Below are positions 32,320 through 42,580 of a DNA stretch of 64,000 nt, piece after piece (the stretch's first letter is position 1; each line of letters starts with the position of its first letter). The translations under genes were made by a program, and so were the position numbers. A model generated the notes under the pieces. That model did not search any database and was not told the origin of the DNA. It was given only the letters and a program-made list of their open reading frames with translations. The stretch is from Dryomyza anilis (taxonomy: Eukaryota; Arthropoda; Insecta; Diptera; Dryomyzidae), in assembly GCA_951804985.1 (NCBI GenBank), contig OX638136.1:1262501-1326500 (forward strand), in the 5' to 3' direction.

Positions 32320-33551
32320 CTAGCTCAGTTCAATGACGGTCGCCTCTCCCGAGCCATTGATCCTGATGCGGTATCGACGTCCTTTTATCCGACGGATGGT
32401 GGACATTGGTTTGTGGTCTCGCCGGTTTTGACTAACGGCCCTAACCACTGCCAATACTTCTGGTGGTACCTCGTCACTTGCCGCTCTATCAGTCGTACCA
32501 TCGGATGGGTGGTCCTCGCTCGCATCCGTCTGTGAAGTGCTGGGTCTGGTATTACTGCTTCTTGCCTCGTCATGGCCTGTGCTGCGGCTGCTACTGCTGC
32601 TGCTACCGCTGCTACTACCGCTGCTACTACTGCTGCTGCTACTGTCGCTGCTGCTGCTACTGTCGCTGCTGCTGCTACGGCTACTACTACTGTGGTTGGT
32701 AGGCCCATATGCCTTTCGTGCAGCCGCTGTACACCACGGTTTGGTCGTTGTCTTCGGTGGGGATGTAACCGTCGGTGATGACTGTCGTGGTGTGGTTATA
32801 GCCACCTGTAGTGCCCCTGGTTCCACTTCCTCGTATGGCGCGGTCGCTACAGCCGTCCGCTGTGAGACACTCTGCTGGTCTCTCGTTCGTTGTGGGGCGC
32901 TGATTGTCGCGCCAGCCACCTCCTGTTGTGTCGTCGTCGTGGTTGCGTCGCTTCGACGCTTCGTCGGCACAGCCGTCCGCTGTGAGACGCTCTGCTGCTT
33001 CTCCGCTCGTTGTGGTGCGCTGCTCGACGCGCTGGCCACCTCTTGTTGTGTATTTGCAAACACCTCTGCGTCGCGTAGCTGTTGCGCTGGTTCAGCAACC
33101 TCTGGTGCGGCCTTCAAAACCTCCTCTATCTGATTGCCTACAGCCGTCCACTGTGCACTCCTCCAGACATCCTTCCACTTTGGAGCGCCGGTTACCGCAT
33201 CTGCGGCCCTTGGTTGGGTCTTTTCTCCCACTTGCTGCTGCCATGCCCACACAACCGTCCGTTGTGTGACATCTGTCGCCCTGCCAGTGGCGCTCTGTTT
33301 CGCCGTGTGATGGGCACCGCAGTTGCCGCGCTGCTGTAGCCTGAGTCGTCGTCTTTGGAGTGATCTTCTTCGCCGTCGACGCTCTGCTGCGTCACCTGGA
33401 ACATGGTGATGGGCGCAGCTATCTGTCGTGCTGCTGTCGCCTGCGTGGTCATCGTTGTGGGTGCAACGCTCTGTTGCGTCACCTGGAACATGGTGATGGG
33501 CGGAGCTATCTGCCGCGCTGCTGTCGCCTGCGTATTCGTCGTTCTGGCCAC
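32320..33551 (-). pseudogene. Gln/Ser-rich C-terminal tail of the G2 3' ORF
   Basis: Two open stretches, 33192-33551 and 32320-33252, joined by a frameshift. The first contains two ~29-residue repeats (ATAARQIAPPITMFQVTQQS), the second two copies of a TQQEVA..APQR..QQSVSQRTAV unit and a long Ser tract (~residues 190-230), ending RYRIRINGSGEATVIELS just before the polypurine tract. It is in frame with the protease domain across a TAG at 33552-33554. Low-complexity and probably disordered. No enzyme motif. Confidence 0.65.
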
Positions 33552-34517
33552 CTAATCGGTAGCGGGTCGCTGGAACGCCCGCTGCGCTGGCCGCTTCGCC
33601 AGATCAGGCCATACTGGGACCGCTGTCCCCCCTTCGTTTGCCAGAAGACGGATCTGCCGGGCAATGATCCCGCGTTTCGCATCGCCTTCTCTGCTACTGA
33701 ACCACCTGCTTCTGTCCAACGGCGGGTACAGATGGTGTTGCGGGTCTCGTCGCAGACACTCAACGTTCTGTAGCAAGTAGACGCCGCAATCATAAAGATT
33801 CGGCTGCTGCGGGACGCTGACCTCGTAGTAAGGCGTGTTGATTTATGTAAACTCATAGCCTACGTCGCCATCCTTACGTGAAACTGCCGTTAAAAATTCA
33901 CACAACCTCATAGACACGTCTCTCTACGCCTCGGGATAGGCTTGCGTAGAAGAACGTGTCGTCAACATGCATCCGTCGACCTGGAACCGCGTCCTCTGTA
34001 TTCTGCAGCGACCACTGAACCCAGAAATTGAGGATCGTGTCGTTTAGGAAACGCCCGACTGCCAGACTACGATAGTCTCCTACGGTGACGGACACGCCAT
34101 GTCTTCCTTGCGGGTATCTGCATAGGTGATGCGTATCACCTTTGTTGACGGGTCTCGTCACGCTCAGTTCCACTAGCGTTGTGTGTGGCGCCCCTGGTGC
34201 CTGAGTAACCTGGTCCGTCTGCTGCTCAGACCGGAACCGCTTGCATGCCTGCTCCTCTTTGTCCACTCCTGCCTCGTCCTCGTATGGCGCTACCACCGGT
34301 TCTGCTGGTAGGTTGCTCCCTCTACCATACATCGCTGCAGTGCCGCTGTCGTTGGGCGCAATATTGCGCGCAGTTTCTGGCGACTGCTTTCGTTCAAGCC
34401 ACCTGCGTCTTCAGGGCTCAATGGTGGTGGGTCATCAGCATGACGAAGTGTCGCCAACAGTTGAAGACGGTAGTCGCCTGTGTCCTGCTCCATTGCAGTA
34501 ATCCTGCGATGACTCAT
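33552..34517 (-). pseudogene. Ulp1/SENP-type cysteine protease (C48) in the G2 3' ORF
   Basis: The likely start ATG is at 34515-34517 (MSHRRITAMEQD). The N-terminal part shifts frame near 34300-34330. The domain has VGDYRSLAVGRFLNDTILNF and DTFFYASLS, the substrate-binding start of Ulp1 proteases. After a gap it has VPQQPNLYDCGVYLLQNVE (oxyanion Gln and catalytic Cys, Cys codon at 33786-33788), then WF and KRGIIARQIRLL, as in SENP6/7 (Ulp2-type) ends. The stretch holding the catalytic His and Asp is deleted around 33840-33900, so this copy is inactive. Family members remove SUMO or related modifiers. The retrotransposon role is unknown. Confidence 0.78.
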
Positions 34518-35034
34518 TCTCAGATGTTTTTTTTTTATTTGATAAAACTTAACAGCTCCAAAAATCTTTTACTTTTATTTTATTTGCGCGGTGCACGTGC
34601 GTATGCGTTGACTATCGCGTAACTAATGTCGATCCTCGTCGTGTGTTGGTTTCCTCGTGCCCCACACTTGTTGCTTCGCGAATTGCCGCGCCAAATTCCT
34701 CGAATTGTAAATTTGATTTTTTTAGCGACTGTCGACTACGCACGAACCTCACACACACCAATGTTTTCGTGTTTGTGTGTGCGCATCGTGTTTCGCTCTC
34801 TGAGAGCGCTTGTGCGTCACCGTGGGCCGCTTTGGTTATTCGCGCTCTCCGTGCGAGGCTCTCTTTCTGTTTGCACATACCGGAGGTGGGTTTTTGTATT
34901 CGTACCGCGAGTGTAAATGCGCTCTTGCAATGATTTTTGTTATTTCGCTGCATGCGTAGTGGGTTTGTTGTTGCCATTTTCGGTGCTCGTGTCATTCCAC
35001 GTATTTCCTGTCTTCTGTGCCCCTTGGCGTATAA
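34518..35034. other. Spacer between integrase/repeat region and the protease ORF of G2
   Basis: No domain recognised. A 127-codon minus-strand frame (34612-34995) is Arg/Thr-rich and unlike any family I know. An A-rich stretch precedes the protease-ORF start, so this may be an untranslated leader or promoter for a separate transcript. Confidence 0.4.
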
Positions 35035-35450
35035 ATTTCACGCGATTATTCTCCATCGAGCGTTGATTTTGTGCGCGACACGAATTCTATTCCACGCGAT
35101 CATGTGATTTATGATGCATCGAGCGTTGATTTTGATCGCGACCTGCATGTAAATGTTTGCGATTAAGCTCCATCGATCGTTGGTTTAGTCCGCGACCCGC
35201 ATGTAATTTCACGCGATCATGTTCCCTCGATCGTTGGTTTTGTGCGCGACCCGCATGTAATTTCACGCAATCATGTAATTTCACGCGATCATGCTCCATC
35301 GAGCGTTTATTTTGATCGCGACCTCCATGTAAATGTTTGCGATCAAGCCCTATCGGTCGTTGGTTTTGTGCGTGACCCGCATGTAATTTCACGCGATCAT
35401 GTTCCCCCGATCGTTGGTTTTGTGCGCGACCCGAATGCGTCTGCGCCTCA
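35035..35450 (-). repeat. 54-bp minisatellite in G2, in-frame (18 codons)
   Basis: About seven units of ~54 bp plus a partial one, each with ATTTCACGCGATCATG, CATCGAGCGTTG and GCGACCTGCATGT variants. Unit length divides by three, so a minus-strand frame (35087-35392) stays open and gives basic, His-rich repeats such as KLHAGRAQNQRSREHDRV. The plus strand is also open, so coding is not proven. It sits after the integrase. Confidence 0.85.
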
Positions 35451-35509
35451 GCGCCTGGGCCTATTGTGACCTCGTCATAAAGTGCCTTCGGGAGTCGTGG
35501 CTCCCGTCC

Positions 35510-36418
35510 TTAAGTCAAATATGCCGGACTGTAGCCTGTAGTCTCCGACACACTTGTATTAATTGCCAACGCAATTTCTGGCAACTGCTCGTACCATCGG
35601 TTCTGTCGGTGCCTGCCAACTGTGCTATGATTGTCTTCAGAGTCCTGTTCGCCCTCTCCGTAGGGTTTTCCTGGGGTGTGTACGGAGCTGTGAACTGTTT
35701 CCTCACGCCCATATTTTGAAGAAATCGCCTTGCTGGTGAATTGTGCTGCATTGTCAGCAATGAGTACCTTAGGGACGCCGTATCTCGCCAAAATACGCTC
35801 CCGAAACGCCTTCTGTAAGCTGTCAGCCGTTGCCTTACGTAATGCCACCATTTCGGTCCACTTCGAAGAAACTAACAGCATCGTGTGACCGTGTTTGGAT
35901 CGCGGTAGGGGACCACGATGTGCGAAATCCGCACATAACCAAGACCATGGATCCTGTGCAATTTTCGTTAACATTTTACCCGCAGGTTTTTGTTGTGACG
36001 CCCATGTCTTGCGGACACCCATGTGTCCCGCGGTGGCGTCATCGTGATTTTCGCGCATCAATTGCGCCCGTCGTGGTGTAGGGACGCATAGCTTCCAAGC
36101 TACTCCCTCGCTGTCATCTGAGTGTTGCGGTAGATGCCTGTATAGATTACCATCTTCAATGGCATAGTCGGGGAACTTTTCTGGTTGTTCTCGTTCCTCG
36201 ATTATTCGTCTGTCAGTCCATGGACAACGATCTTCAGCTGGTGCCTCCTCTCCGGTCTTCATCAGCGTTTCCATTGGTTGCCTTGACATTGCGTCAGCCA
36301 CGACATTCAGCTTCCCTTTGCGGTACTGGATGTCGAATGTGTGCTGCTGTAGCTCCAGTGCCCAGCGCGCGATTCGCCCAGAACGGCTCTCAATGGAGTG
36401 CAACCATTTCAGGGACAA
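35510..36418 (-). pseudogene. RNase H end and integrase of G2
   Basis: Residues ~1-50: RNase H end (RIARWALELQQHTFDIQYRK, NVVADAMSRQ). Then the integrase zinc-finger start HDDATAGHMGVRKT, but the segment with the CxxC pair is deleted (it jumps to SQQKPAGKMLTK). The core has WLCADFAHRGPLPRS (first Asp) and VLIADNAAQFTS (second Asp). The Glu-bearing helix (PYTPQENPTERANRTL) is in another frame (35515-35760) after a frameshift. A further small deletion removes residues before SKWTEMVALR. It ends VSETTGYSPAYL. Inactive. Confidence 0.88.
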
Positions 36419-36489
36419 ATGGTCGGTGATGACCAGGAACCGATATCCTTCCAGGTAAGGCCAAAATTTTCTAATTCCCCATACGATGG

Positions 36490-37225
36490 CTATGCACTCC
36501 TTCTCCGTTGGCGAGTAATTTTCTTCTGCCTTGTTGAACCTGCGGCTTGCGTATGCAATGACACGCTCCAGGCCATCAATGTTTGCGTCAGCACTGCTCC
36601 TAATCCGTAGTTGCTGACGTCCGTCTGCAGCGTGAACTTTTTAGTAAAGTCTGGGCAACCCAGCACTGGTGCCTCAGTTTGCATAACCTTTAACTGATAA
36701 AACGGCATCTGATTTTCATCTGACCAACTGAAATGCTTCCCCTTTTTCAGCAGTTTGGTCAGCGGTTGCACAACATCTGAAAATTCTGGTACAAACCTCC
36801 GGTACCATGAGGCGATGCCCAGGCATTGGCGTTGGTCGGTGGTCGTAACTCCTGAATGGCAGCAATCTTGTCCGGGTCCGTATGGATACATTGGTTGCTC
36901 ACCATATGCCCAAGATACCTGATCTCCCGCTTACAAAAATCGCATTTTTATATATTGAGTTGCAGCTTGGACCGTCTCAGCCGTCTGAAAACTTCCTTGA
37001 GATTCGTCATGTGCTCCTCGAGCGTTGTTCCGGTGACGATGATGTCGTCTAGATAGGCGAACGCGTGCGGCTCCATGTCCGGTCCTATCACTCGTCTAGT
37101 GAGCGCTGAAATGTCGCCGGGGCTGAATGTAGCCCAAAGGGCATCACCCACCCGTTGATAATCGCCTGCATCGCTGGATTCTTCGAAAAATAGCGCTACT
37201 TAAGGGGGGCGATCATCCTTCATTA
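36490..37225 (-). pseudogene. Reverse transcriptase of G2, internally deleted
   Basis: Fragments in three frames: KNPAMQAIIN joins directly to GWVMPFGLHSAPATFQRSLD, so the fingers and the first palm motif with its catalytic Asp are deleted. VIGPDMEPHAFAYLDDIIV (36948-37151) retains the YLDD pair. LGIASWYRRFVPEFSDVVQP and FTLQTDVSNYGLGAVLTQ (36490-36891) are the thumb and RNase H start. It cannot be active. Confidence 0.85.
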
Positions 37226-37815
37226 TTATCTTGTGAGTGGTGAGGTCAGTTGTCCCCCATTACACACAAACTTCCCAAGTTCCTCCTTTAGAAATTGATC
37301 AATTATTTCTTGTTCGCTGCGAGAGTCCGGTCGCACCACTGTGCACACCGGCTGCCGTTCTGGTTGCTGCGCAACTTCTCCCAAGGTGACACTCTGTCCA
37401 CCGCAACTCAAAGTGGCGCCTGCCTCTGTAAAAAATCCATCTCGAGGATGATGTGGTCGACCACTGTGGGTAGCACTAGCAGTGTCAAAGGGCACTCCCT
37501 GTCCCCGAGTCTGCCAATCACTAGTATTTCCTCCTTAACGTGCCTAGTTGCACCATCCGCCATGCTCACCCTGACATCCGTGCTTCTGCAATTAAATGGT
37601 GTACGAATCATCTGAGCGCAGACTCCGCTCACAAAACTCCGTGTTGCGCCTGTGTCGACCGTTGCGACCACCAACTCGTTGTCAATGGCAATTGTTGCCA
37701 CAATACGAGTCGCCTCCTGTTTCAGCGCTACTGCCGGATACGGGGAGCTGTGTTCGGGGCCGTCAGCCTTCGCTACTGGCGGTTCCCCCGGTAGTTTCCC
37801 GAACGTTGTTGACAA
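37226..37815 (-). pseudogene. Aspartic protease and linker of G2
   Basis: The protease is open over 37408-37815: VVATVDTGATRSFVSG (catalytic DTGA), VIGRLGDRECPLTLLVLP and DHIILEMDFLQ. It then shifts frame into the linker (37226-37495; QPVCTVVRPDSRSEQEIIDQF), which leads to RT. The protease core itself is intact. Confidence 0.85.
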
Positions 37816-37859
37816 CTTTCAACAGTGCGAACGCCCCTGCATCCACACTCCCAACAAAA

Positions 37860-39162
37860 TACAATCGCGTCATTACGGCAGTCCGCCTGCAGTTGTCCGT
37901 TGTGTCCGCAACGCCTGCATGCGGTCGTTGGGTTGAAGTCCACCCTGGTGACATCATTCTATCGTCGATTTTGTACCTCTCGTGGTCGTGCTGCGTGATG
38001 TTGCTGCGCGTGCCCCATCCTCTGAATAACGTCGTATTCGTCCGCTAGGTCTACTAGCTCTTCCATCGTGGAGAAGTCGCGACGCCGAATATATAGCTGA
38101 TATTCTTGGCGGCAATTTCTAAAAACTCGATCCAGCTCTGTCCTTCATTCCGATGACATAATCTCTGAACGTCTCCCGCGGCCGTTGTGTCCGTTTGTGG
38201 ATGTCGTCATCGAGATCCTCAAAAAATCGTGGCAGCAGGAAAAACCGTAGAAACTCACTCCACACTCGCCACGGCGAGTAGTTGTTTCTGTACCACGTAA
38301 ATGCTCTCCCCCGCAAGAGATCCGCGTGGGACCCAATTCGTGTGGGACCCAATTCGTGTGGGACCCAATCGCGGTCCACTCCATAGGTCTGAGTCAGCTC
38401 CTCTATGCGCTTGATGAACACCAGCGGGTCGCTGCTGCCATTAAACTTCACTGGCCATTTCCTCATCCGCTCCATTGCAATTTCGTATCTTACTGCCTCT
38501 CCTGCGTGTGCCCCTGGTCCTTGATGGTGGACTGGTGCCGCTCCTGTGGTCTGTGCCCAAGTCTGTCTGTTCGACGGTTGAGGTCCCGCGAACCTGTTAG
38601 CGTCGAATGAAGCCATATGCGCTTGTGGTGACTGTAGTGCCTGCTGCACCTGTGGTTGCGCCCTTTGCGCCTGTGATTGTTCCTGTTGTAATTGCTGTTG
38701 CGCCTGTTGTATAAGTTGCTCCCGTTGTACCTACTGTTGCGCCCTTTGCGACTGTTGCTGCTCCTGTTGTATCAGCTGCTACGACAGCTGCGCCTGCTGT
38801 ACATGTTGTTGTGCCTATTGCTGTTCCTGATGTTTTAGCTGCTGTGCCATTTGTGTAATTTGCGCCAATTGTGCCACTGTCGGTGTTGTAAACTTTGGTG
38901 GCTGTGTACCAGCCATCGAAAATGTGTAGGGTGACGAAGTTCCTACCGACATTAACGGCTCGGTAACGAATGTGGGCAGTGTCCATGTCTGCTCACTAGT
39001 GGTAAAAATAATTTTTGACTCACCCGGAAGTCGCGTTCCTTCGGTCGTACTGAATCCAGCGGGTGGTAGAGTTAGCAACTCCTGGAAACTGCTGGCTGCT
39101 ACCATCGGTAACGGTGAGACGCTCTTGCTGTGTAAGGTCCGCCTTCCGGAGACCTTGACCAT
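37860..39162 (-). pseudogene. Gag of G2
   Basis: Start ATG at 39160-39162 (MVKVSGRRTLHSKS). It then has a Gln-rich stretch with several stops (38650-38830), and the capsid (38119-38649): KWPVKFNGSSDPLVFIKRIE, RGRAFTWYRNN, FLLPRFFEDLDDDI, RETFRDYVIGM. Further on in another frame are DFSTMEELVDLADEYDVI and the knuckle CRRCGHNGQLQADC, where Gln replaces the zinc-binding His. A 16-bp unit is repeated three times at 38325-38372 inside the capsid. Confidence 0.82.
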
Positions 39163-39620
39163 GGTGGTTTATATTTATAATTCTTTTTTTTGTCCACTGC
39201 GCGTTGCTTATTATAGTTTATGTCACTCTTGTATTCTTCACTGTGTTTTTTTTTTCAATTTAGACTGCGGTTTTCAATTTTTTTTCAGGGGATTCTTTTC
39301 TTTATTATTTTTCACTTTTCTCAGGGTATTCTTTTCAATTCACTTTTCTTAGGGGATTTCTTTGTAGTTTATTTTTCCATCAAGCGTGGCTCTTGTTTAA
39401 TGTTCGTTGTTTTACTTGTTTAGGCGATCGTTGGTTTTATTTGTTCATGCGGCGTTCGTTGCTTTACTTGTTTATGTGGTGATCGTTGCTTTATTTATTT
39501 ATGCTGCGTTCGTTTGCTTTACTTATTTTATGCTGCCAACGATGCTCTGCTTACTGTTGTGTCCATCGATGTGGAGTTTATTTGGCGTGCATTTATTTGA
39601 TTTTTGCGTTGCACTGAGGG
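39163..39620. other. 5' leader of G2
   Basis: Between primer site and Gag start. Minus-strand reading is A-rich (T-rich on plus) with diverged GATCGTTGGTTTTA-type repeats. No gene. Confidence 0.55.
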
Positions 39621-39637
39621 TCTCTGCTCGGACGCCA
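39621..39637 (-). other. Primer-binding site of G2
   Basis: Minus-strand TGGCGTCCGAGCAGAGA immediately follows the 5' LTR end (CCGTTACA). It begins with the TGG expected to pair with a tRNA CCA end. The tRNA was not identified. Confidence 0.7.
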
Positions 39638-40552
39638 TGTAACGGTCCGGTTTCTGGGTTCAGAGCTGGGATAGCTTAGCGGGAAGTCCAGAAGTCCGTG
39701 CATTACAAACATTTATATTTGCAGAGGAAACCCTCAGCTCCAAATAAATACGCCGTACGCAAAGTGGTTATAATTATTCAATTTATCTTTATTAAATTCA
39801 TTCTAATATATTATGAGGCATCGTCCTGCCTGATGCACTCGACGCTCCTCACTGTCTCGCTGAAATATGTGTTTGCAACCAGACTTACTCGATGCAATGT
39901 GTTTTCAGGAACTGTTTGATATGTCCTGGGTCCATAAACAGGACGGAAACCCCGATGCGGTTTAATTAAAAACACACCCAGGGCAACACGCTTGGCAAAG
40001 TCCCCCGATACGGATTAATTGAAAACACACCCAGGGCAACACGCTTGGCAAAGTCCCCCGATACGGTTTAATTAAAAACACACCCAGGGTAACGATGCAG
40101 CTACTTATTCAGTCACGAAGTCAGGAACAGAGAGAGTGATTTTCCCTCGTGCAATGCCTTTTATAGGCCATTAGTTGGAGAAGCGCTCGTGCTTTGTTGC
40201 CCAACCGTTGGTGGATTGTTGCCCATGATTCTGTAGCTTTGCTACCTCTGTGTATCGGTGATGCGCTCACCAGTGAGTGTGTATTCGTAACACTTTGCCG
40301 CTTCGCTCACTGGTGCGCCTGTGTTGGTGACACAACTGTATGTTCTGGCCGTTGGTGTCTGCTAATTCTCTCACCAGTGAGAGTGTATGAGTGACACTTT
40401 ATAGCCAAGCTCACTGGTGAGCTTTAGCTCGTTGGTGTAAATTCGATGCTCTGCGCCGTGTTTGGTTCGACGGCGTTGACGTCGAAGCCGGTTGCTTGGA
40501 TCCGCCGTGAATGTGCGGTCACCATTTGACGCCTCAAAATGGTACCGTCACA
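39638..40552 (-). repeat. 5' LTR of G2
   Basis: 915 bp, TGTAACGGTCCGG to GGTACCGTCACA on plus. Same GGGCAACACGCTTGGCAAAG tandem units as the 3' LTR. It contains several CTCACTGGTG/CACCAGTGAG inverted motifs (40250-40430). Confidence 0.92.
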
Positions 40553-41010
40553 CATTTCCATTTATTTTGTATGTATAAGAATTAATTATATTTATTTATA
40601 TATTAACTATATATTTGACCATAGAATTAGATTTTGGTAACTCTGGATTTTCGCAACACCCAAAAAAAAAATGTAATACAATATGAGTTATTAACAGAGA
40701 ACAAACTTACATTCTCCTTATGATGCTCCAACGTTGAAAGATCTTTCAATGTTCCGAAAGTAATCGCTGGCCTATAAATTTTACGCTGTTTGGGTGGGTG
40801 GTGAGAGAGTTTCGTGTGTGTCGCAAAATGTCTCTTGACACAACTTATTCTTTTGCCACTTTTCTCATTGGTTTTATATTTTTTTCTTTTACCATTCGAT
40901 ATATTGCCTTTCTTTTTTTCAAATTAACGCACTCACTTATATTTATTTTTGAAGTATGATAACGCAATAAAAGATACTTTTCTTTGACCCATTCTGGTTA
41001 AATACATTTT
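40553..41010 (+). repeat. Repeat family A, remainder after the G2 insertion
   Basis: Continues 31163-31440. Blocks shared with 26700-27345 and 53530-53890: GGATTTTCGCAACACCC, CTCCAACGTTGAAAGATC, GCTGTTTGGGTGGGTGGTG. The right side also matches 53880-53950 once the DINE at 41011-41702 is skipped. Confidence 0.82.
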
Positions 41011-41702
41011 TATACCCTACACTAAGAGTGAAAGGGTATATTCAGTTTGGTACGCCGTTTGTAACACCCTAAAAAAAGCATCTCCGGTATGGAAAAGTAT
41101 ATATATTCTTGATCAGCATGACATCCTGAGTCGATTTAGCGATGTCGGTCTGTCCGTCTGTCTGTTTAAATCACGAATACGGAAAAATAGAAGAGCTAGA
41201 GCAATGAAACTTTAGATTTAGATTACTTATATATCTAAGCTGTCTGAACAAGAAAATTGGCATGATCGATTAATTGTTACCTGAGAACCGACCACTTATG
41301 ATCAAATACCTCATATAAAATTTACATCTACAGATCAATTTTACTGTATACGTGCTTAGGTAAACCTTTTTGATCAAATATATATTGACACCATGCTGAA
41401 ATATATGAAAATAATGTTTTCCTGCGAAACGAGTTGTGGTTCCCAAAAAAAATCGAAATTCGGTACACCTACCCATTTGTAAATATGGGTATCAAATGAA
41501 TGGAAATTCTTCAGCGACGGAAAGTTTTTAGTTACTTTCAGGATTCGTATACCCTGGTGACCTGTATACCAATTTCAATGGTAGCCACACATTTTTGTAG
41601 GGTATTTATAGTCGTCTTAGACCGACTATAATTTTGATTATCCTAACTATCATAATAACACCTCCTTTAAAATTTCCCATGTGATCTAACCTTCCCAACT
41701 GG
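41011..41702 (+). mobile_element. DINE-1/Helentron-like element with an empty site in the duplicate
   Basis: Starts TATACCCTACACTAAGAGTG, has GGTATGGAAAAGTATATATA, TTCTTGATCAGCATGACA and GATGTCGGTCTGTCCGTCTG, then a GTCGTCTTAGACCGAC hairpin and CCCATGTGATCTAACCTTCC. The duplicate block at 53895 reads straight through (AATACATTTTTTTTAAATTTG), so the limits are set by an empty site within a T run, as expected for Helentron-type insertion between Ts. Confidence 0.88.
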
Positions 41703-42084
41703 TTTTTTTAATTTGATGTATGTTGCTACATTTTCTCTTTCAATTAATTTTTATTTCTCGCATGCCATACCATACTTCAATTACACGCACAATTGCAAAT
41801 TACCTTATTTTTAACCTTCACACGCACAACTGTTAAAAATTATTAATTTTTTACATCTTATTTAACAACTATTTTTTAATAACTAAATTTTCATTAATAT
41901 AATATTTTAAATTACACTAATGTATTTTTTTAAAATTTTTATTTTTTTTTTAAATTTAGTTTACAATTATTTTAACATTTTGCACGACACTAAAATTTTT
42001 AGTATTTAAGTATAATTCTCATGACGTTTTTTTAAGTTATTATTTTTATGTATAGTATTTAATAATAATATTTAAATATATATA

Positions 42085-42580
42085 GGAAGAGATAAATAAA
42101 TGAAACTCCTAATTTAGATTACTTATATATCTAAGTCAGTGAAAATGGGCATGATCAGGAATACCTCATATAAAATACCTCATATAAACATACATCTACT
42201 GGTGAATTTTATTGTATATTTGGGTAAACTTTTTTGTCAAATATATATTGACTTAATGCTTTAATACATAAAATAATGTTTTCCCGTGAAACGACGTGTG
42301 GTTGAAAAAAAAATCGAAATTCGGTACACCTACCCATTTGTAAATATGGGTATCAAATAAATAAAAATTCTTCAGCGATTAAAATTTTGTAGTTATTTTC
42401 AGGATTCGTATACCCTGGTGACCTATATACCACTTTGAATGTTAACCACACATATGTGTAGGGTATTTATAGTCGGCTTAGACCGACCAACATTTTGATA
42501 ATCCTAACTATCATAATAACACCTAATATAAAATATCCCTACTTTAAAATTTCCCATGTGATCTAACCTTCTCAACTGGT
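42085..42580 (+). mobile_element. DINE-1-like element, 5' truncated
   Basis: Begins at AGAGATAAATAAATGAAACTCC without the TATACCC head or GATCAGCAT core. The rest, including the AGTCGGCTTAGACCGACC hairpin and CCCATGTGATCTAACCTTC end, matches 54560-55044 in the duplicate block, where the head is present. Confidence 0.8.

Larger units (their letters stand above)
31441..40552 (-). mobile_element. Ty3/Gypsy element G2 with a Ulp1-type protease ORF
   Basis: 9112-bp element bounded by CATT (31437-31440 and 40553-40556). LTRs 39638-40552 (5') and 31441-32285 (3'), primer site 39621-39637, polypurine tract at 32286. Order on the minus strand: Gag, protease, deleted RT, RNase H, integrase, an 18-residue repeat region, then an extra ORF with a C48 cysteine-protease domain and Gln/Ser-rich tail. 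It is richer in GC than the surrounding DNA. Multiple deletions and frameshifts show it is defective, but the clean target duplication and similar LTRs suggest a fairly young insertion. Confidence 0.92.

Noticed and set aside
32385..33339. Poly-Leu, poly-Ala and Cys/Tyr-rich frames in G2 on both strands
   Set aside because: Shadows of the Ser-rich and Gln-rich tail encoded on the minus strand. Triplet-biased repeats keep all frames open.
35035..35450. CRISPR-like array
   Set aside because: Contiguous diverged units without unique spacers, inside a eukaryotic retrotransposon.
32320..35450. An envelope gene for G2 in the position after integrase
   Set aside because: No signal peptide, furin site or transmembrane segment seen. 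The region instead carries the C48 protease motifs and low-complexity sequence.
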